Below are positions 8,952 through 20,920 of a DNA stretch of 64,000 nucleotides, in pieces. The stretch is from NCBI GenBank assembly GCA_002633025.1, contig NMRB01000027.1, positions 580,216-644,215 of the forward strand, in the 5' to 3' direction. The notes beneath the pieces were generated by a model, which was not told the DNA's origin, made no database searches, and saw nothing but the letters and a program-made list of their open reading frames with translations. A program made the translations under genes and the position numbers. Source of the stretch: Notospermus geniculatus. Lineage: Eukaryota; Nemertea; Pilidiophora; Heteronemertea; Lineidae. Numbering within the stretch: the stretch's first letter is position 1; every line of letters starts with the position of its first letter.

Positions 8952-9040
8952 GCGAAGATCCACATGCGCAGCCGACTTGGTGTATATCGGTCATTACATG
9001 TACATGTATTAGACTGTAATAAACGTGATTAAATTTATGA
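8926..9040 (+). CDS. Metalloprotease terminal exon, stop codon and 3' UTR
   Basis: Acceptor TTTTCGTTTGCAG at 8925. It starts in phase 1: joining G|TG gives Val, then KKETKAK and TGA at 8949-8951. The short basic tail ends the protein; no membrane segment follows, so the product is predicted to be soluble or secreted. The 3' UTR runs at least to the poly(A) signal; the exact cleavage site is not visible, so the end is approximate. Confidence 0.8.
9018..9023 (+). promoter_or_regulatory. Polyadenylation signal AATAAA
   Basis: A canonical AATAAA lies 67 bases after the stop codon of the metalloprotease gene. Confidence 0.75.
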
Positions 9041-9147
9041 AACCGTTATTTCAAGTCAATCTGAACCTACCCCCACGAGAGAATAACCATATTGCTGAGG
9101 CACAGCCTGCTTGGGAACTTTTGAAAATCGTAGCCTACATGACTGTA

Positions 9148-9311
9148 CAGGGGGGGGGGCGCACGAGGGCGCCTGCCCATTTTGGTCAACAACTCTGTAA
9201 AATCGACCATGAAATTCTGGAATTTGGAGCAAATCATTGAAATTCACCGTAAATTTCAATGTTCCTAACACAGGGCGCCCCCTCTTTTCCCAAATCCTGG
9301 ATCCGCCCCTG
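9148..9311. mobile_element. hAT-like MITE (CAGGGGCGGATCC end)
   Basis: The right end reads GGATCCGCCCCTG, i.e. CAGGGGCGGATCCAGGATTT on the other strand, a terminus like many hAT elements. The left end CAGGGGGGGGGCGC is shortened but shares GGGGGCGC. The element at 55234-55409 has the same ends. Confidence 0.6.
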
Positions 9312-10585
9312 GTGACAAAAACGCTGTCGTCGCCGTGGTGCTGACTTTCGTGCGTTTGTCACATGTATAAACTATCAGTTGCGAGTCTGTTGTTTGGCTT
9401 CACCGAGAGCAGATTTGGTTGGGTCTCACTATTATAGATGGCAGAGCTTCGGGTTGGCTTCAGTCGATCAACGACAACTTTCCGATACTAAGCGAACAGG
9501 CGGCTACGGTGAAATTGATTTTCCCCTTTTCACGCTGGCAAAAGAATCCAGGAGTCAGTGTTGTACCTAGATGTTGTAACATTTTTCTTACCAACTAAAA
9601 CGCTGGTGCTTTAACGTCTGAGATGACCATTGAGTATTTAGCCCTCCCCCGAAGTTTTCTACATTTTTTATGGCACAAAAAAGTGTTAAAAATTATCATA
9701 AAGGTCCGTAACGGGTGATTCACACTCAATTTACCGGCATTAAACGCAAACGGGCTCGATAATTTCCACTGATTCCTCTCAACCCACGCATTTATTCATG
9801 AGATGAGGTCAGTATTTCAAGAAACTTCGATAAGCACGAAGAGCAACCTTTATTGCGGAAAATTTCGCCCACTTTGCCGTTCGGTGCGTATTTCAGCCAG
9901 GTGGTGGGCCACGAACGTCACAGCGAACTACATGTCCAAAGGGATCGCTTCCTCGGCTGACCCGACACTACTGCCACGACTGACCAACTAGAACTGGTAA
10001 CCAAGTTAGAAAAGACCATTCGGAGCTTTCGAAAAGTTTCGGAGTTATTTCACGAATAAACAAAGTTGAACTGCGGAAGTATTTAGATAAAGGAAGGACA
10101 ATATAATCTGAGGTAGGATGATATGCTTTTGTTCAGATTTAAAGTTGAATTTTAGCAACGCTTTATATTTTTTGCTTTAAATATGGGATTTTCCATTATC
10201 TGATAAAAGTCGGAAATACGTATGTGCCCGAGACAGATTTTCGTTATTCTTCAACAAAAACAGCTTGAGTCCACTGGGCAATGTTCCTGCTGCGGTGTCA
10301 ACATGTACAGGATGGCCAAAAACTTTTAACCAACCCTCCCACCACACTTTTATGTAGAAAAAAATCAGTTTCCTTGCCCTGCTTAGGAGATGTGGTTGGA
10401 CCATCACAGTGGGTTTCTCGCGCCCGGCCATGGTACTTTCACAATGGCCACTCCCAATCGCGATCTGGGAACCGTACCTCAGCGAGTTCAAGAAATCGCT
10501 CAAGTTAACTGTAACACTAACGCTAACTCTATTTCGGACATACATTTGCAATGTGAAAAATAACGGGTTTGTACATGTAGTATTA
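9312..10585. other. No gene or repeat recognised
   Basis: No convincing exon, RNA or repeat was seen in this stretch. Confidence 0.4.
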
Positions 10586-10734
10586 GGGAGGTTTAGAAAT
10601 CAAACGAAAAACGTAAAATTTACGACAACGTTATTTTTCATACTACACATTAACCATAATTTATATTGCATTTTCGGTTCAAAAATAAAGTTGTCGTTAA
10701 CGTTTGCGTTTATCGTTTGATTTCTAAACCTCCC
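10586..10734. mobile_element. MITE, GGGAGGTTTAGAAATCAAAC family, TTA duplication
   Basis: Nearly a perfect palindrome: GGGAGGTTTAGAAATCAAAC in and its complement out, followed by GTAAAATTTACGACAACGTT-type arms. It is flanked by TTA on both sides (10583-10585, 10735-10737). Other copies: 24820-24978, 27718-27866, 47552-47699, 47753-47886, 58019-58398 (interrupted) and 58452-58578. Confidence 0.85.
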
Positions 10735-11500
10735 TTATTATCGTTAACGGAGCGATTTCTTAAACTCTCGATTAACCCCTTAGGACCGTTCTACAGGAAC
10801 AACGCGGGCGGTAAAACTTTCTGGGACACCCTGTAAGAATACACTGAGTTCGCTGATCTCTTCTGTACGATATCGAATGAGAGCGTCTTGTCTTTAACAC
10901 TTACTGTTGCAGTAATCGCGCTGTAAGGAATTTGTCTCTGCTGGCATAATTACGGTTGCAGCGCTTCCGCCTCTCCGCGCAGATATATAATTGATTAGGG
11001 AAAAATTCCCTAAGGTTTGCCAGAAAGCTTTCTATCAACACGTTCCCGTGTAATAATTACTATGTGATTTTTTCCCCGGTTTTCCCCTGCGGATCCCGAA
11101 AGTGATACGGAAGTCCTTCTAGTCATCCTGTTATTTTTTAATGGTTTGTCCGCCCAGCCGCTACGTGAGAGGTATAGCTACTCTGCATGGAGTCGCGTAG
11201 CAAGCGTAAAATCGACGTGGGCCAAGGACGCTTCTGCCGAAATAACTAAGAATTAAAATCCAATAAAACGGTCAGTAGTTCCCTCTTCGATGGTTAATAC
11301 GGGTTATACTCCACTGATGAATTACAGTGTAATGACTATTGGACAGCTGGACAATACGACCACCCAACTCCAGCCAGAACTGCTTACCCTAATTCGGCAT
11401 GAAGAAAGCCAATTTCCAGTTCAACGCCCGGAGGCTGTGAATTACGTCAGCTATCAGACCTGAATTCCGAGTTCGCCCGATATTGTGTGTATAAGGTATT
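10735..11500. other. No gene recognised
   Basis: Nothing recognisable in this stretch apart from scattered chance frames. Confidence 0.4.
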
Positions 11501-11892
11501 GGTGAGGTTTCGCAAATCTGACGAAACACGAAGTACGAAATACGAAATTCAACTTTATTTCCAGGACCTGATGTATTTCTGAAAATGGTTGGTACCACAA
11601 ATGTTCCTTCTGCCAGTGCGTCTTTTAGCATGTTTTGCAAGACCGAAAGAGTAGTATGGTGCATCTTGAATTTTTAATTTCCACTTCGTTTCTACAAAGT
11701 GGAAACGAAAGATAAATTTCAAAGTTTAATATACACCGTAACTCTATCGTTTTAACGCCATACGCTAAAAGACGCTCTTGCAGCAGGCGATATTTATGGT
11801 ACCGACCATTTCCTGAAATACATAACGTCGTGGAAATGAAGTCCACTTTCGTATTTCGTACTTCGTTTTTCGTCAGATTTGCGAAACCTCCC
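11501..11892. mobile_element. About 390-bp palindromic element, GAGGTTTCGCAAATCTGACG family
   Basis: The arms begin GGTGAGGTTTCGCAAATCTG and end CAGATTTGCGAAACCTCCC; inside, the repeated ACGAAGTACGAAATACGAAA makes long foldback arms. Inner landmarks are TTGGTACCACAAAT, GTGCGTCTTTTAGC and ACACCGTAACTCTATCG. Copies: 21451-21839, 30363-31342 (interrupted), 36289-36682. Confidence 0.85.
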
Positions 11893-12023
11893 TTATGGCT
11901 AAGCGGTGACGATTCATATTAACCCACTGACGGCCAACCATACTCAATGTTTTATTCCATTTTGATTCTCCGTTCTTTCTGGGACACAGTGTAATTTATA
12001 CTGTGTTATTCTAGTCTGTCTAC

Positions 12024-12187
12024 CAGGGGCCCGTTGCACAAAAAATTGAACAGATAAAAGTCTGTTAATTTAACTTTTCCTGTTAAATCCTTAACTTCGT
12101 TTTAACTTACAAAACTAACATTTTGGGATAGGTTAACGCCAAGACAAACAAACAGTGATTTTTAACTTTTGTGCAACCGGCCCCTGG
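12024..12187. mobile_element. TIR MITE, CAGGGGCCCGTTGCACAAAA ends
   Basis: The 20-bp left end CAGGGGCCCGTTGCACAAAA is matched by TTTTGTGCAACCGGCCCCTG at the right. Flanks GTCTAC and GGCTAC give a near 6-bp duplication. The CAGGGG start is hAT-like, but an 8-bp duplication is not seen. Confidence 0.7.
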
Positions 12188-13178
12188 GCTACATGGACAT
12201 GTAGCTTGTACATAGTAGAATTCTTGACAGTCAACTGTATACATACATGTATATAGTAAATTTGGTAGTATCGGTGCTACCGAAACATTTTGGCTGAAGT
12301 AGTCGTATGGATTATACAATAAGTATAAGTAATGCCACAAAAGCTTCCACCAAGTGGGACTAATTATTTTTGGCCTCCACCAATCTGTCAATATCTTCAG
12401 TTTTGATGAATGTGACTGCAAGAAGATTGTCGTCTTCACATCTTATCGATCTTTTCGTTCAAACTTACACATGCATGTATGTAATCAGATTATTTTTGAA
12501 ATGCCATGATGCGTTTCTTGGTAAAATGAAATATCCTTAATTTCGATAAGCACCCAAGCTCCCCGATCGATGAAGACTTCGAAACACCAATCACATCTCA
12601 AATTCAAAATCCTTCAGATAAATTCAAAATCGTTCAGATGAAACCACAAATTGACCGGTCATTCTCCCAACAGCCAAACATCGATCTCATAAGATGTCGA
12701 TCTCATACATCCTCCCACAGCAGGTTTTTTTTACCTCGCTCTTTGTGTGGAGTGTATGAAGAGGAACGAGACCAAAGCCCTGCTGTGGGAGGATGATCTC
12801 ATAAGATGAGAAACAAGTAACAGCATACGGAAGATTTCAAGATTTAAAACGGAGATACCGTCATCCCAATTCGTTGAGTCTGTTCTGTATGAGCAATCGG
12901 TCATTCATACTGTAATCAGCTGAAAAGGTCTACTGACCATGTCAAACGAAGCCATCGTTAGGTCAATGGAGGATGAAAAATGGCCAATTATTAGGAATAT
13001 TTATTGGTGATACTTTCATGATAATGATTTACTGACACCCAAACAGATACCATGACTGTATTATCAACCATAAGCTCTGCGGACCTTCAATTCTGACATC
13101 GTTCTTAAAGGGGCCCTGTATTCCTTCCCTATCCTGCGCTAAATATACCCGCGTTAAGGGAGACCTCTATTGACAATA
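12188..13178. other. Non-coding stretch with a small hairpin element
   Basis: 12709-12795 has inverted ends CATCCTCCCACAGCAGG and CCTGCTGTGGGAGGATG, and the flanking phrase ATCTCATAAGATG occurs on both sides. 12599-12641 has two direct units of AAATTCAAAATCSTTCAGAT. No gene recognised. Confidence 0.5.
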
Positions 13179-13305
13179 GGGAGGTTGAGATCAGCGACTT
13201 ATCACTGACGGATCGAAATGAACACAAAATCTGTCCTCGTTGTACAGAATTATTCTACCCGTATACGTTTAAGGATCCTTGATAAGTCGCTGATCTCTAC
13301 TTCCC
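13179..13305. mobile_element. MITE, GGGAGGTTGAGATCAGCGAC ends
   Basis: Inverted arms GGGAGGTTGAGATCAGCGAC plus TTATC, and their complement ending at 13305 (GGGAAGTAGAGATCAGCGAC). It shares the GGGAGGTT start with the 10586, 11501 and 36794 families but has unrelated arms. Confidence 0.7.
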
Positions 13306-14340
13306 AAATGTTGTTGAACTACCGCTTATCAACTTCGCCCCAAATGGTCACTCTCGTTCCGACGGTATCCACGTATGCATTATATTGTAATCATACATTC
13401 TCCAACACTGGGACGAAAGGCAGAACTACGGTATTGGAGAATGATGCAATCACCACCGGTGGCGCCGGCTATCGAAAAAAGTGGCAATATCGTGGCCCTT
13501 TGAGGAACACAGACGATGCAAAGTTTTGAAGAATTACTTCTAACAATATTCCTCAAAGTTCGACTAACGCGCGAACAAAAAATACAGGAAAATGATGGAC
13601 TCGCCCTAAACCCTTGTTACCCTGTTGCAAGCAAAACTTCCAATTATTTCAGTAATGGATTCGCGCTTACATGTACCACAGGAGGCAAAGAGGATGGATT
13701 CAGAAATCATCTTGCGCAAGTAATTTCTGAGACGCGACAAGTCGTCCTCGAAGATTAATGTATGAATACCACCGTTTTCACGATTTAAGCGGTGATCTTC
13801 ATCGCCGACTGATCTCAAGCACGTTGCAATATTGATAGTCTAATAATCTTCTGTATTGTAGACATGATTGTTGTGTGCCGAGTAAATTCGTTCGAGGAAT
13901 ACTCCAATTATTATGATTATGATGAACTCGTCGATGTACTGGAGAAATGTACTGTGTACATTGCAGATTGTAACGGAATGAAATGAACAAATTCTCTAAG
14001 AGGTCGGCAATTTCTTGGCTAGATTTGACAGTACATTGGTAATGATTCACCATATCATGGGTATTCCGGGCGTGAATCTATTTTAAATCGACCCAATTTC
14101 ATCCATTTAATATTAGTCATGCTGTGTCCCGTAGCTCGATACAGAGGGTAAAAGAGCCAATGCAATCAGATTTGTCAAGCATTTGCAGGCAACAAGTCTT
14201 AAATTTATTGTACCACAAAGTAGCCGTTACACCACGTTCGGAGAGAGGACTGGCGGCACCCATCTCAAATCCCATGACCCCGCCCATGACCCACTCCATT
14301 GTCAATAGGTGGCAGTACTGCACGACGGGAGCAGGGAGCA
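13306..14340. other. No gene recognised
   Basis: Several overlapping short frames occur here but none shows a domain or splice structure I could support. Confidence 0.4.
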
Positions 14341-14441
14341 GGGGCCATATGCACAAAACATCTTAAGTGTAAAATTTCCTTAAAGTATTGTCCCAAACAA
14401 AAGATAAGGGAAATTTTACACTTAAGATGTTTTATGCATAC
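14341..14441. mobile_element. Hairpin MITE, GGGGCCATATGCACAAAACA family, copy 1
   Basis: GGGGCCATATGCACAAAACA folds on ATGTTTTATGCATACGGGG. The core CTTAAGTGTAAAATTTCC is inverted in the right arm. Confidence 0.75.
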
Positions 14442-14550
14442 GGGGTCGTATGCATGAAACATCTTAAGTGTAAAATTCCCCTTAAACTTTTGATCCAAAC
14501 AAAAGATGAGGGAAATTTTACACTTTTTTATGTTTTATGCATACGGCCCC
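14442..14550. mobile_element. Hairpin MITE of the same family, copy 2
   Basis: GGGGTCGTATGCATGAAACA in and TTTTATGCATACGGCCCC out, directly abutting copy 1. Confidence 0.75.
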
Positions 14551-14551
14551 T

Positions 14552-14665
14552 GGGTCCATATTCATAAACACACTTAAGTCAAAGTGTCATACTTATCTTT
14601 TGTGTTGAAGAAAGGATAAGTGTCATACTGTACTTAGACTTAAGTAGTTTTATGAATATGGACCC
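14552..14665. mobile_element. Hairpin MITE, GGGTCCATATTCATAAAC family
   Basis: GGGTCCATATTCATAAACAC in and TTTTATGAATATGGACCC out; the core CTTAAGTC is inverted. Part of this family recurs at 2793-2850. Confidence 0.75.
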
Positions 14666-14784
14666 TGATTCACAAAGCCCCCTTAACTTTACGGGTACGC
14701 AAATCCTTTGTCAGGCTGATAGTGAACAATAGATTGGACAATAATTTAGCACGCCGTCAAATAAGAGAACTTCTTGAATAAGGA
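14660..14784. mobile_element. MITE, GGACCYTRATTCA family
   Basis: Shares GATTCACAAAGCCCCCTTAA, GGTACGCAAATCCTTTGTC and AGTGAACAATAG with 1950-2091 in inverted orientation; ends CTTGAATAAGG. Its left end overlaps the GGACCC end of the previous hairpin. Confidence 0.65.
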
Positions 14785-14925
14785 AGTGTTCTCTGGACAA
14801 TCCTATTCATTTCAATAAGAAATTGACGCGGGGCCGTAACTTGAATGCTTTGCAAACGGCCTAGATTCCACTGGTCTTGACACCTATCCATGGTAACCAA
14901 ATGTTCCCCACACACTAATTCTTTA

Positions 14926-15185
14926 AGGGCCTGTCACACTGAAGTAGTTCTCAAAACGTCCTGCCCCGTCCGAAAAAAATGGTGAAACGGGCTAGAACGT
15001 GTAACCCTTGGCAAAATAATGCCTCGATGTTCTGGAGCACCCTTCCCGTCCATGAAGTTCGTAAAAAGACTGTAAAAAGTTGCCACTAGGCCTACGTCCA
15101 CTCCGTTCGCAGATAGTCTGAGCCCGTTCGGCAAAATTTTCAAGAACGTACTGAGAACTACATGTAGCTCAGTGTGATTGGGGCA
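14926..15185. mobile_element. MITE, AGGGCCTGTCACACTG family, TTA-flanked
   Basis: AGGGCCTGTCACACTGAAGT in; the right arm is inverted (CAGTGTGATTGGGGCA). TTA lies at 14923-14925 and 15186-15188. Copies: 35500-36003 and 35575-35820. The right arm carries an ACATGT (15160-15165) absent from the 35.8-kb copy. Confidence 0.75.
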
Positions 15186-17038
15186 TTATAGGCCTAGCTG
15201 TTGAGAAACAATGTGACGACAATGGAAATGACACCACGACCCTGGTCTACACGAGATGTCGTGTACACGTGCCTGTACATGAGAGCAACCTAACCTTGAC
15301 TACATTTACATGTAACTCATTTTGTCTACGATTGTCAAATCAAGCTTCCAGAAAATAAAACATTCATAGAGTCGACTCCTGAAAGAATTCATGTCTCAGA
15401 TTAATTCCCCTGGCGGAGTTTGTGTAGAAACACATTACTTCCTTTGTCAATAATAACTGTGAAGAACGCTACACCGACCGTCCAACAAAATTATCAGGAG
15501 ATCAAAAGCTATAGAAAGAGGAATGGTGAATTTTCCATCATAATAATCTTGTTCACATTCCGTAAAATTGCCGATAATTTTTTTTATATGAACGTCATGG
15601 CTCGGAGTGAAGGGTTGGACGTCAGGTGAGGAACAGCAAAGGTAGGCCGCTGAGCTAAAGTGGGTGGTAGCCCAAATGTTACTCGAGTCCGTTCAAAGTG
15701 GTATTAAAATGGTATTAGGCCTACATCATTCCGACATTCTCTCGTCATAGAAAAAAGGCTTTTTACCAGAAGCATGTTGCCTGGTTCAACTCCCGCAACC
15801 TTTTCACGAGCAAGATCTGGCCAAGAGGACAATTTACCTTAAAATCCGATTAAAAGGAATTGCTAAAGATGTTGTTAGGAAGTAGCTTAACCTGATTAGC
15901 ACCAACATTTCCTAGCCTGATGCACTCAGATGGAATTAGTGCTGAGCAAAGTGGCGTTTTAGCGCCGAAAGAAACGGACGTCGTTTGTTTCGGGGGACAG
16001 ATGAAGGATCTCAGCGATGATTACTGATAATCGCCCCAAAGTATGAAGGGGGTGAACTTATAAGAATACTATACTCAATAAACGTACTTTAAAGTGGATT
16101 TAACGATTATTATTGCAAGATTCAACCCCGTCGTTCCTTGAATTGAATAACTGGTTAACCAATGTGGAATTCAGTAGGAGCGTCAGTCAGTTGACCAATA
16201 GGTGTCACTACGGCCCAACTAGCGAGCCCACTCATGCTTGATTGAGCACCAATCAAAAAAAAGTAAAAGAAAAAGTATGAAAAATTTCGGAAACAAAAAA
16301 GTTGATTTTGGGACCTTGTATAAATCCACAAAAGGACTGTACATGAACCAATTTGAATGCACAGTTTAACAGAGCCGGGCCTGTACTCCATTCAGCATTG
16401 TCAAATCTTCCACGTGAACCATTTACGCCGCAAGGCTTTTGTTCATCTACATTATAGCAACTTTGTTAGTTCCTTTTGTGACAATTGCTGCAATGACTGC
16501 GTACAGGCATGCATCCTTGCGTACAAAAGCCAGGAAAGTGCACTGGAGTCGTAAAGTTATTCAAGTTTTTCTTCATCACTGGTCGTCAAAAGCTTCAGCA
16601 CTAGTATTGCCGTTAGCTAATCTCTAAAAATTCTCGAATGCATTTCAAAAACGAGTAACCTCAATAAAGTTAGCGGCAGTATTTATTGTTGACGATGTTT
16701 CTGCATTGTTCGATCCCACGATTGTCCGTACCCCCTTTGTTGCCAATATTATTCCGATTCATTTACATGTACCACACACCCAGATACATTGAAAACGTGC
16801 CCAAGATATTATCACCGAACCAAATGGAAAAGACAATTTCCGAGAGATTTTGTATCTAAATCGTATCTAATGGGTCTTTAAACGTTCCATTAGCCAGGTG
16901 TTTTTTTCTTTGTCAGAATTGTGAGTGTTGCGACCGTGTTTATACACGAATACAAACGGATATACACGGATATTGGGATGGGACACGAAGGCTCCAAAAC
17001 TTAACAAGAATTTCTTTGAGACTGGTACATCTTCAACT
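15186..17038. other. No gene recognised; one short shared repeat
   Basis: 16183-16250 (GACCAATAGGTGTCACTACG, then TTGAGCACCA) matches 21043-21113. The rest is unassigned. Confidence 0.4.
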
Positions 17039-17376
17039 CCTCTACAGCCACAGCCATCATCACTGTCATTTTCCCTATAAACACGACAGAAAAAAGTTCT
17101 TTCACCAATCACAGTTTGTGTTTACGGCCGAAATGGCGGCCATTTTGAAATGACGCAATGCATCACTCACATGTAAACTGCACTGAACACCATGGCGAAA
17201 TGAAATGGGTTTTGAGAAAGGGATCCGTTATGTCGGCCTTACGCGAAAAACGAAGATAGCCAGAAAGATACCGACAGGAAAGACAAGTCAATTGATGTAC
17301 GGTATGTCGAAGTTGACCCAGCCGTTGCGGAGATATCGGCTGAAAACCTCGCGCCAATCGGATTTGGAATGAAGTG
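17039..17376. mobile_element. Truncated copy of the 400-bp foldback (GATTGGCGCGAGG family)
   Basis: Only the centre and right arm are present, from ACAGCCATCATCACTGTCAT to CGCGCCAATCGGATTTGGAA; the left arm is missing. Confidence 0.75.
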
Positions 17377-18146
17377 TAGACTAAAAACGGAGCATACAAA
17401 AACAACCATCAGTTTGTTTCAGTTCTGGGGGCTGTTGATGATTAGCCGTCCCTGACGTTAACCAGGAGAATTACCCCGCAATTTGTATTCCCATCCTTTA
17501 AGCAGCTGTAATTATGCATTTCTACGCTAACAGTTGTCGAATTTTAAAGATTTGGCGATTCGGCAAGGCTACAACCGAATGAATTGCTGCCTTCGTTTAT
17601 TGCACGCGGATTATCTCTGCTAGTACACAATACCCTCCGAGAGGGATTTTTGATCGGACAAGTTTTGTTGGGTTTTTTGGAGCGTTATTTTCCAGAAATA
17701 AACATCTGATGCAAGGAAAAGACATCACAATTTCGACACGAAAATTAGACGACTGAATGTGACGTGATTCTCCCTCTGTGCTTCTCATTTGCGACATGAC
17801 AATCAGGCATGCTGGCATCTTTATGTGTGAAATCCTTCGGAGTTAATTCACTGAAGACGGTCATGACGGTGTCAATGAGATGCTGCATCCTACGAATAGT
17901 AACGGGACCCGCTGTGCATTCGTTTTGCAATCGTGGCACGTTGTAGCTTGTGATTACCTTGATTGATAAAATTTCGCTGGTCAGGGTCGAAATGGAAGAG
18001 GGCCTAGCAATTTATTCTTCAGTAAAACTACACTTCACTTTAGCCCTTATTAATCACGATATCCGATGCCAAAATCGCACTCTGACAAGCCACTGTCTGA
18101 CACGCCACCATCTTTCAATACTTTTCGAAATGATGACGACCACAAG
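17377..18146. other. No gene recognised
   Basis: No supported feature in this stretch. Confidence 0.4.
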
Positions 18147-18337
18147 TTCATGAACCGTGAACTGGTGAGAGACCAATAGGTCATATGAATAAAGACTAGC
18201 AAATGCTTTTACTTCAGATTTGTACAGCATTGCCTTGTGCATTTGTAATGCAAAATTCAAGTAAAAGCATTAACTGGTTTTTATTCATGTGACCCAATAA
18301 AAAATATCCTGATTGGTGCTCACCAGTTCATGGTTCC
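18147..18337. mobile_element. Imperfect palindromic repeat (TTCATGAACCGTGAACTGGT ends)
   Basis: The left arm TTCATGAACCGTGAACTGGT is matched by an inverted ACCAGTTCATGGTTC at the right. The inner hairpin AATGCTTTTACTT/AAGTAAAAGCATT is shared with 5693-5768. Confidence 0.55.
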
Positions 18338-18661
18338 TGTAAAGACTGTTTGATGCCGTCTTTTGGCGATACACGCGACTGCCTGCTTCTATTGGCTACA
18401 ACCTACTGAAGAATAATGAAAGGAAATACGTACTAATTTTTATGAGGTCTCTTTCCCATCTCCTTCCAATTAGATGGCGTAGAATGCTTTAGATGCAAAT
18501 ACGATATGCAGCTCAGGTTCGTCCCATGTATGGCCTCTCTGCTCTACATGTGCGTGCATACTTTGAGATCAGAACACGGAAGGACACGACATAACCAACT
18601 ATTCGGATTTTTCCTGTCATTCCGTCATGTTGCCAAGACCACCTTGTTGCAGCACTGGTTT

Positions 18662-18866
18662 TAGAGCGTTATATCATAAAGGAATCAAACATAAAGGTTT
18701 AACTGCGAACGATGAAGTAATTGAGGGATACACCTCATGTGTTGCCACCAGATGTCTCTCACTGCCTGTATTTTGACTTTACGTAATGGCAGGAGTTTTT
18801 TTTATGGTAGTGGGGCACATGAATATGTCAACTTGATGCCTTGAATTCCATTTCTGAGGATAACAG
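18662..18866. repeat. Interspersed repeat, left part (copy A)
   Basis: This segment, with 19801-20040, matches 34565-35020 in reverse orientation. Shared phrases are AATCAAACATAAAGG, GCGAACGATGAA, GCCACCAGATGTCTCTCACT and TCCATTTCTGAGGATAACAG. Copy A is split by the 934-bp element at 18867; the other copy is continuous. Confidence 0.75.
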
Positions 18867-19800
18867 CAGACCTGCCAAGGGTGTTTTATCAGCTTGCTTG
18901 AGGTTTACTACGATTTTGCTGGAGAATGGGTCATTTTTGGAATGCAATGCTGGAGGTTTAGAATATTTCCGAACGCAATTTAAGTCTGAAGATTTGGCTT
19001 GAAATTGGATGAATTTGAATGAAGTTCACATTCGACTTCTTCGTCATCTGCATAATAGCCACAATATGGCCGCCCTGTCTCGGATAATCTGGCAGCATTC
19101 ATGAAATTCACGTGCGGAGTACTCTATATCTGTCGAAGATATTGCTATCAAAAGGGGTAGACTAAGTAGAAAAACTTGGAGCTTTATGACAGGCATGTTG
19201 TTTGATCTTCAAAATCTGACATTTCTTGGGAAAATGTTCCGAGTAGGCCTACTAGTCTTTTCTTTCAGCTTACTAGCTAATTAGTACGTTCAAAGACGCG
19301 TCTCATTCTATTCCTTTTGACTGATAGACCCCGCAGGTGCCTTCATTTTCGTCATATAACTTGTACTTTTATGGTATTTTGACATATTTTGTTTACAACG
19401 TCTTACCACGTTCCAAAAATTCACAATGCCAGCTGGCCCTTAACTCGTTTTCTGGGAGGGTGGAGTATCATCGCCACCAAGAGCTGCGGCAGGTTCATCA
19501 CCGTCATGACCATCATCAGAGTAGGAGCTATTGTGCGCCAGCTTGCTGTCCGTCAGAGCTTGCCTGTGATTTCATGATTTTGGCGCCAAGCATGATCGTC
19601 TGTTCCGCATGATTCAAATAAGGACCGATAGATGCCGGCGTGTATTATAGTCAGTTTTGAACTACAAAACCGTTGAAGATTTTTTTCAAGAAATTACGTT
19701 TCGCCTGAATGCGTGAGAAAGCACTGACCTTGCGGGAGTGCGGGAGAATGCGTCCAAATGCGTGAGACTCCCGCGAATCGCGTGAGACTTGGCAGGTCTG
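18867..19800. mobile_element. 934-bp TIR transposon with exact 6-bp target duplication
   Basis: The 13-bp perfect termini are CAGACCTGCCAAG and CTTGGCAGGTCTG. TAACAG precedes (18861-18866) and follows (19801-19806). The homologous copy at about 34.8 kb (reverse strand) has the uninterrupted site GATAACAGAGC with one TAACAG, so boundaries and duplication are certain. The inner right end has repeated GCGTGAGA and CGGGAG motifs. The longest inner frame is about 90 codons and unrecognised. Six-bp duplications are known for IS3EU- and Dada-type elements; the superfamily is unresolved. Confidence 0.9.
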
Positions 19801-20040
19801 TAACAGAGCTATTTTCAGCATAATTAGTATTCCATGTGCAAATGTACGTTAGCCTATTCAAATGTACACAGATGACCCTGCGCTCTCATCGTTCGTGGGA
19901 TTCTCATTAATTCAGTCCTTTTGTATCATAAGATCAACTACATGTACATGTAGTCTGAATTCAACACAATTTGCAGTAAGCACGCAGAAGGGTCTTGCCT
20001 ATCATATGGAACAGTCAGAATGCAAATCTGTTGAAATTCC
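19801..20040. repeat. Interspersed repeat, right part (copy A)
   Basis: Continuation of 18662-18866 after the insertion. Compared with 34.6-34.8 kb it carries an extra (ACATGT)2 at 19940-19951. Confidence 0.75.
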
Positions 20041-20669
20041 TTTATGGTCATATCCTTCCTTTGTTCAACTTCAAATTTCTCCCCTTCAGTACCCGAGGCA
20101 TGCAGCAGTTAAACTACCTTGATCGGCATGCAGCATCCTCAAAACCATTCCCTGTGTCAGAACTTCTTCATTGAAATTTGACGCACTTGGTTGACTCCAT
20201 CACGCAAAAATTCTACCGGTAATCGAAAATGAGTGATTGGACGTAATTTAGAAGACTCCGGTTCTTTGATGTAACATAAAATTAGGCCTTTGATAGGGAA
20301 CTTGATGTAATTTCATTCAAATGAAACGATTTCGTATTAAATGCAAGTTACGCCAGTTTAGTTATTAACAAAGATGTACAGATTCGGTGGATTTATTGAC
20401 TCACTCGCAAATGATTTGGCAGGCTAATATGTCACTGATTAAACTCAGGAAACGTAATAGGTTAGCGAGGCTAATTTACCCGTCTGTAACATGAAAGAGG
20501 TTAGGAAATGCGCATTGCATTCACCTACACATATGCTATGTATCCACCCCGTCGTTGGTGACGGTTCTTTCAAGCGATATAAATTTCTACTACACCTTCA
20601 CAGTCGATACTGATGCAATGCATGGAGCACAGACATTGAAGCTTTGGTTTACGATCAACCGGCATGACC
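20041..20669. other. No gene recognised
   Basis: No supported feature. Confidence 0.4.
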
Positions 20670-20780
20670 GGGGTCTTCCGCAGGCACTTTCTAGTACAGC
20701 TCTCAGAAGTGAATGGTCATGGTACTTCTGGGATCCCGTACTTCTGGGATCTCTACTAGAAAGTGCCTGAGGAAGACCCC
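20670..20780. mobile_element. Palindromic MITE, GGGGTCTTCCKCAGGCACTT ends
   Basis: Arms of about 40 bp: GGGGTCTTCCGCAGGCACTT in, AAGTGCCTGAGGAAGACCCC out. Confidence 0.8.
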
Positions 20781-20920
20781 GATTGGGGTCGAATATTTGC
20801 GAAATTCTGAGACTACTTACATGTATACTTACATGTATATTTGTCATTTTGAGTGTCGTTTTTGTGTTGTATTTTGGATATAAGATTTTTGTTTACGATT
20901 GGTAGAAAACGTAAAATGGA

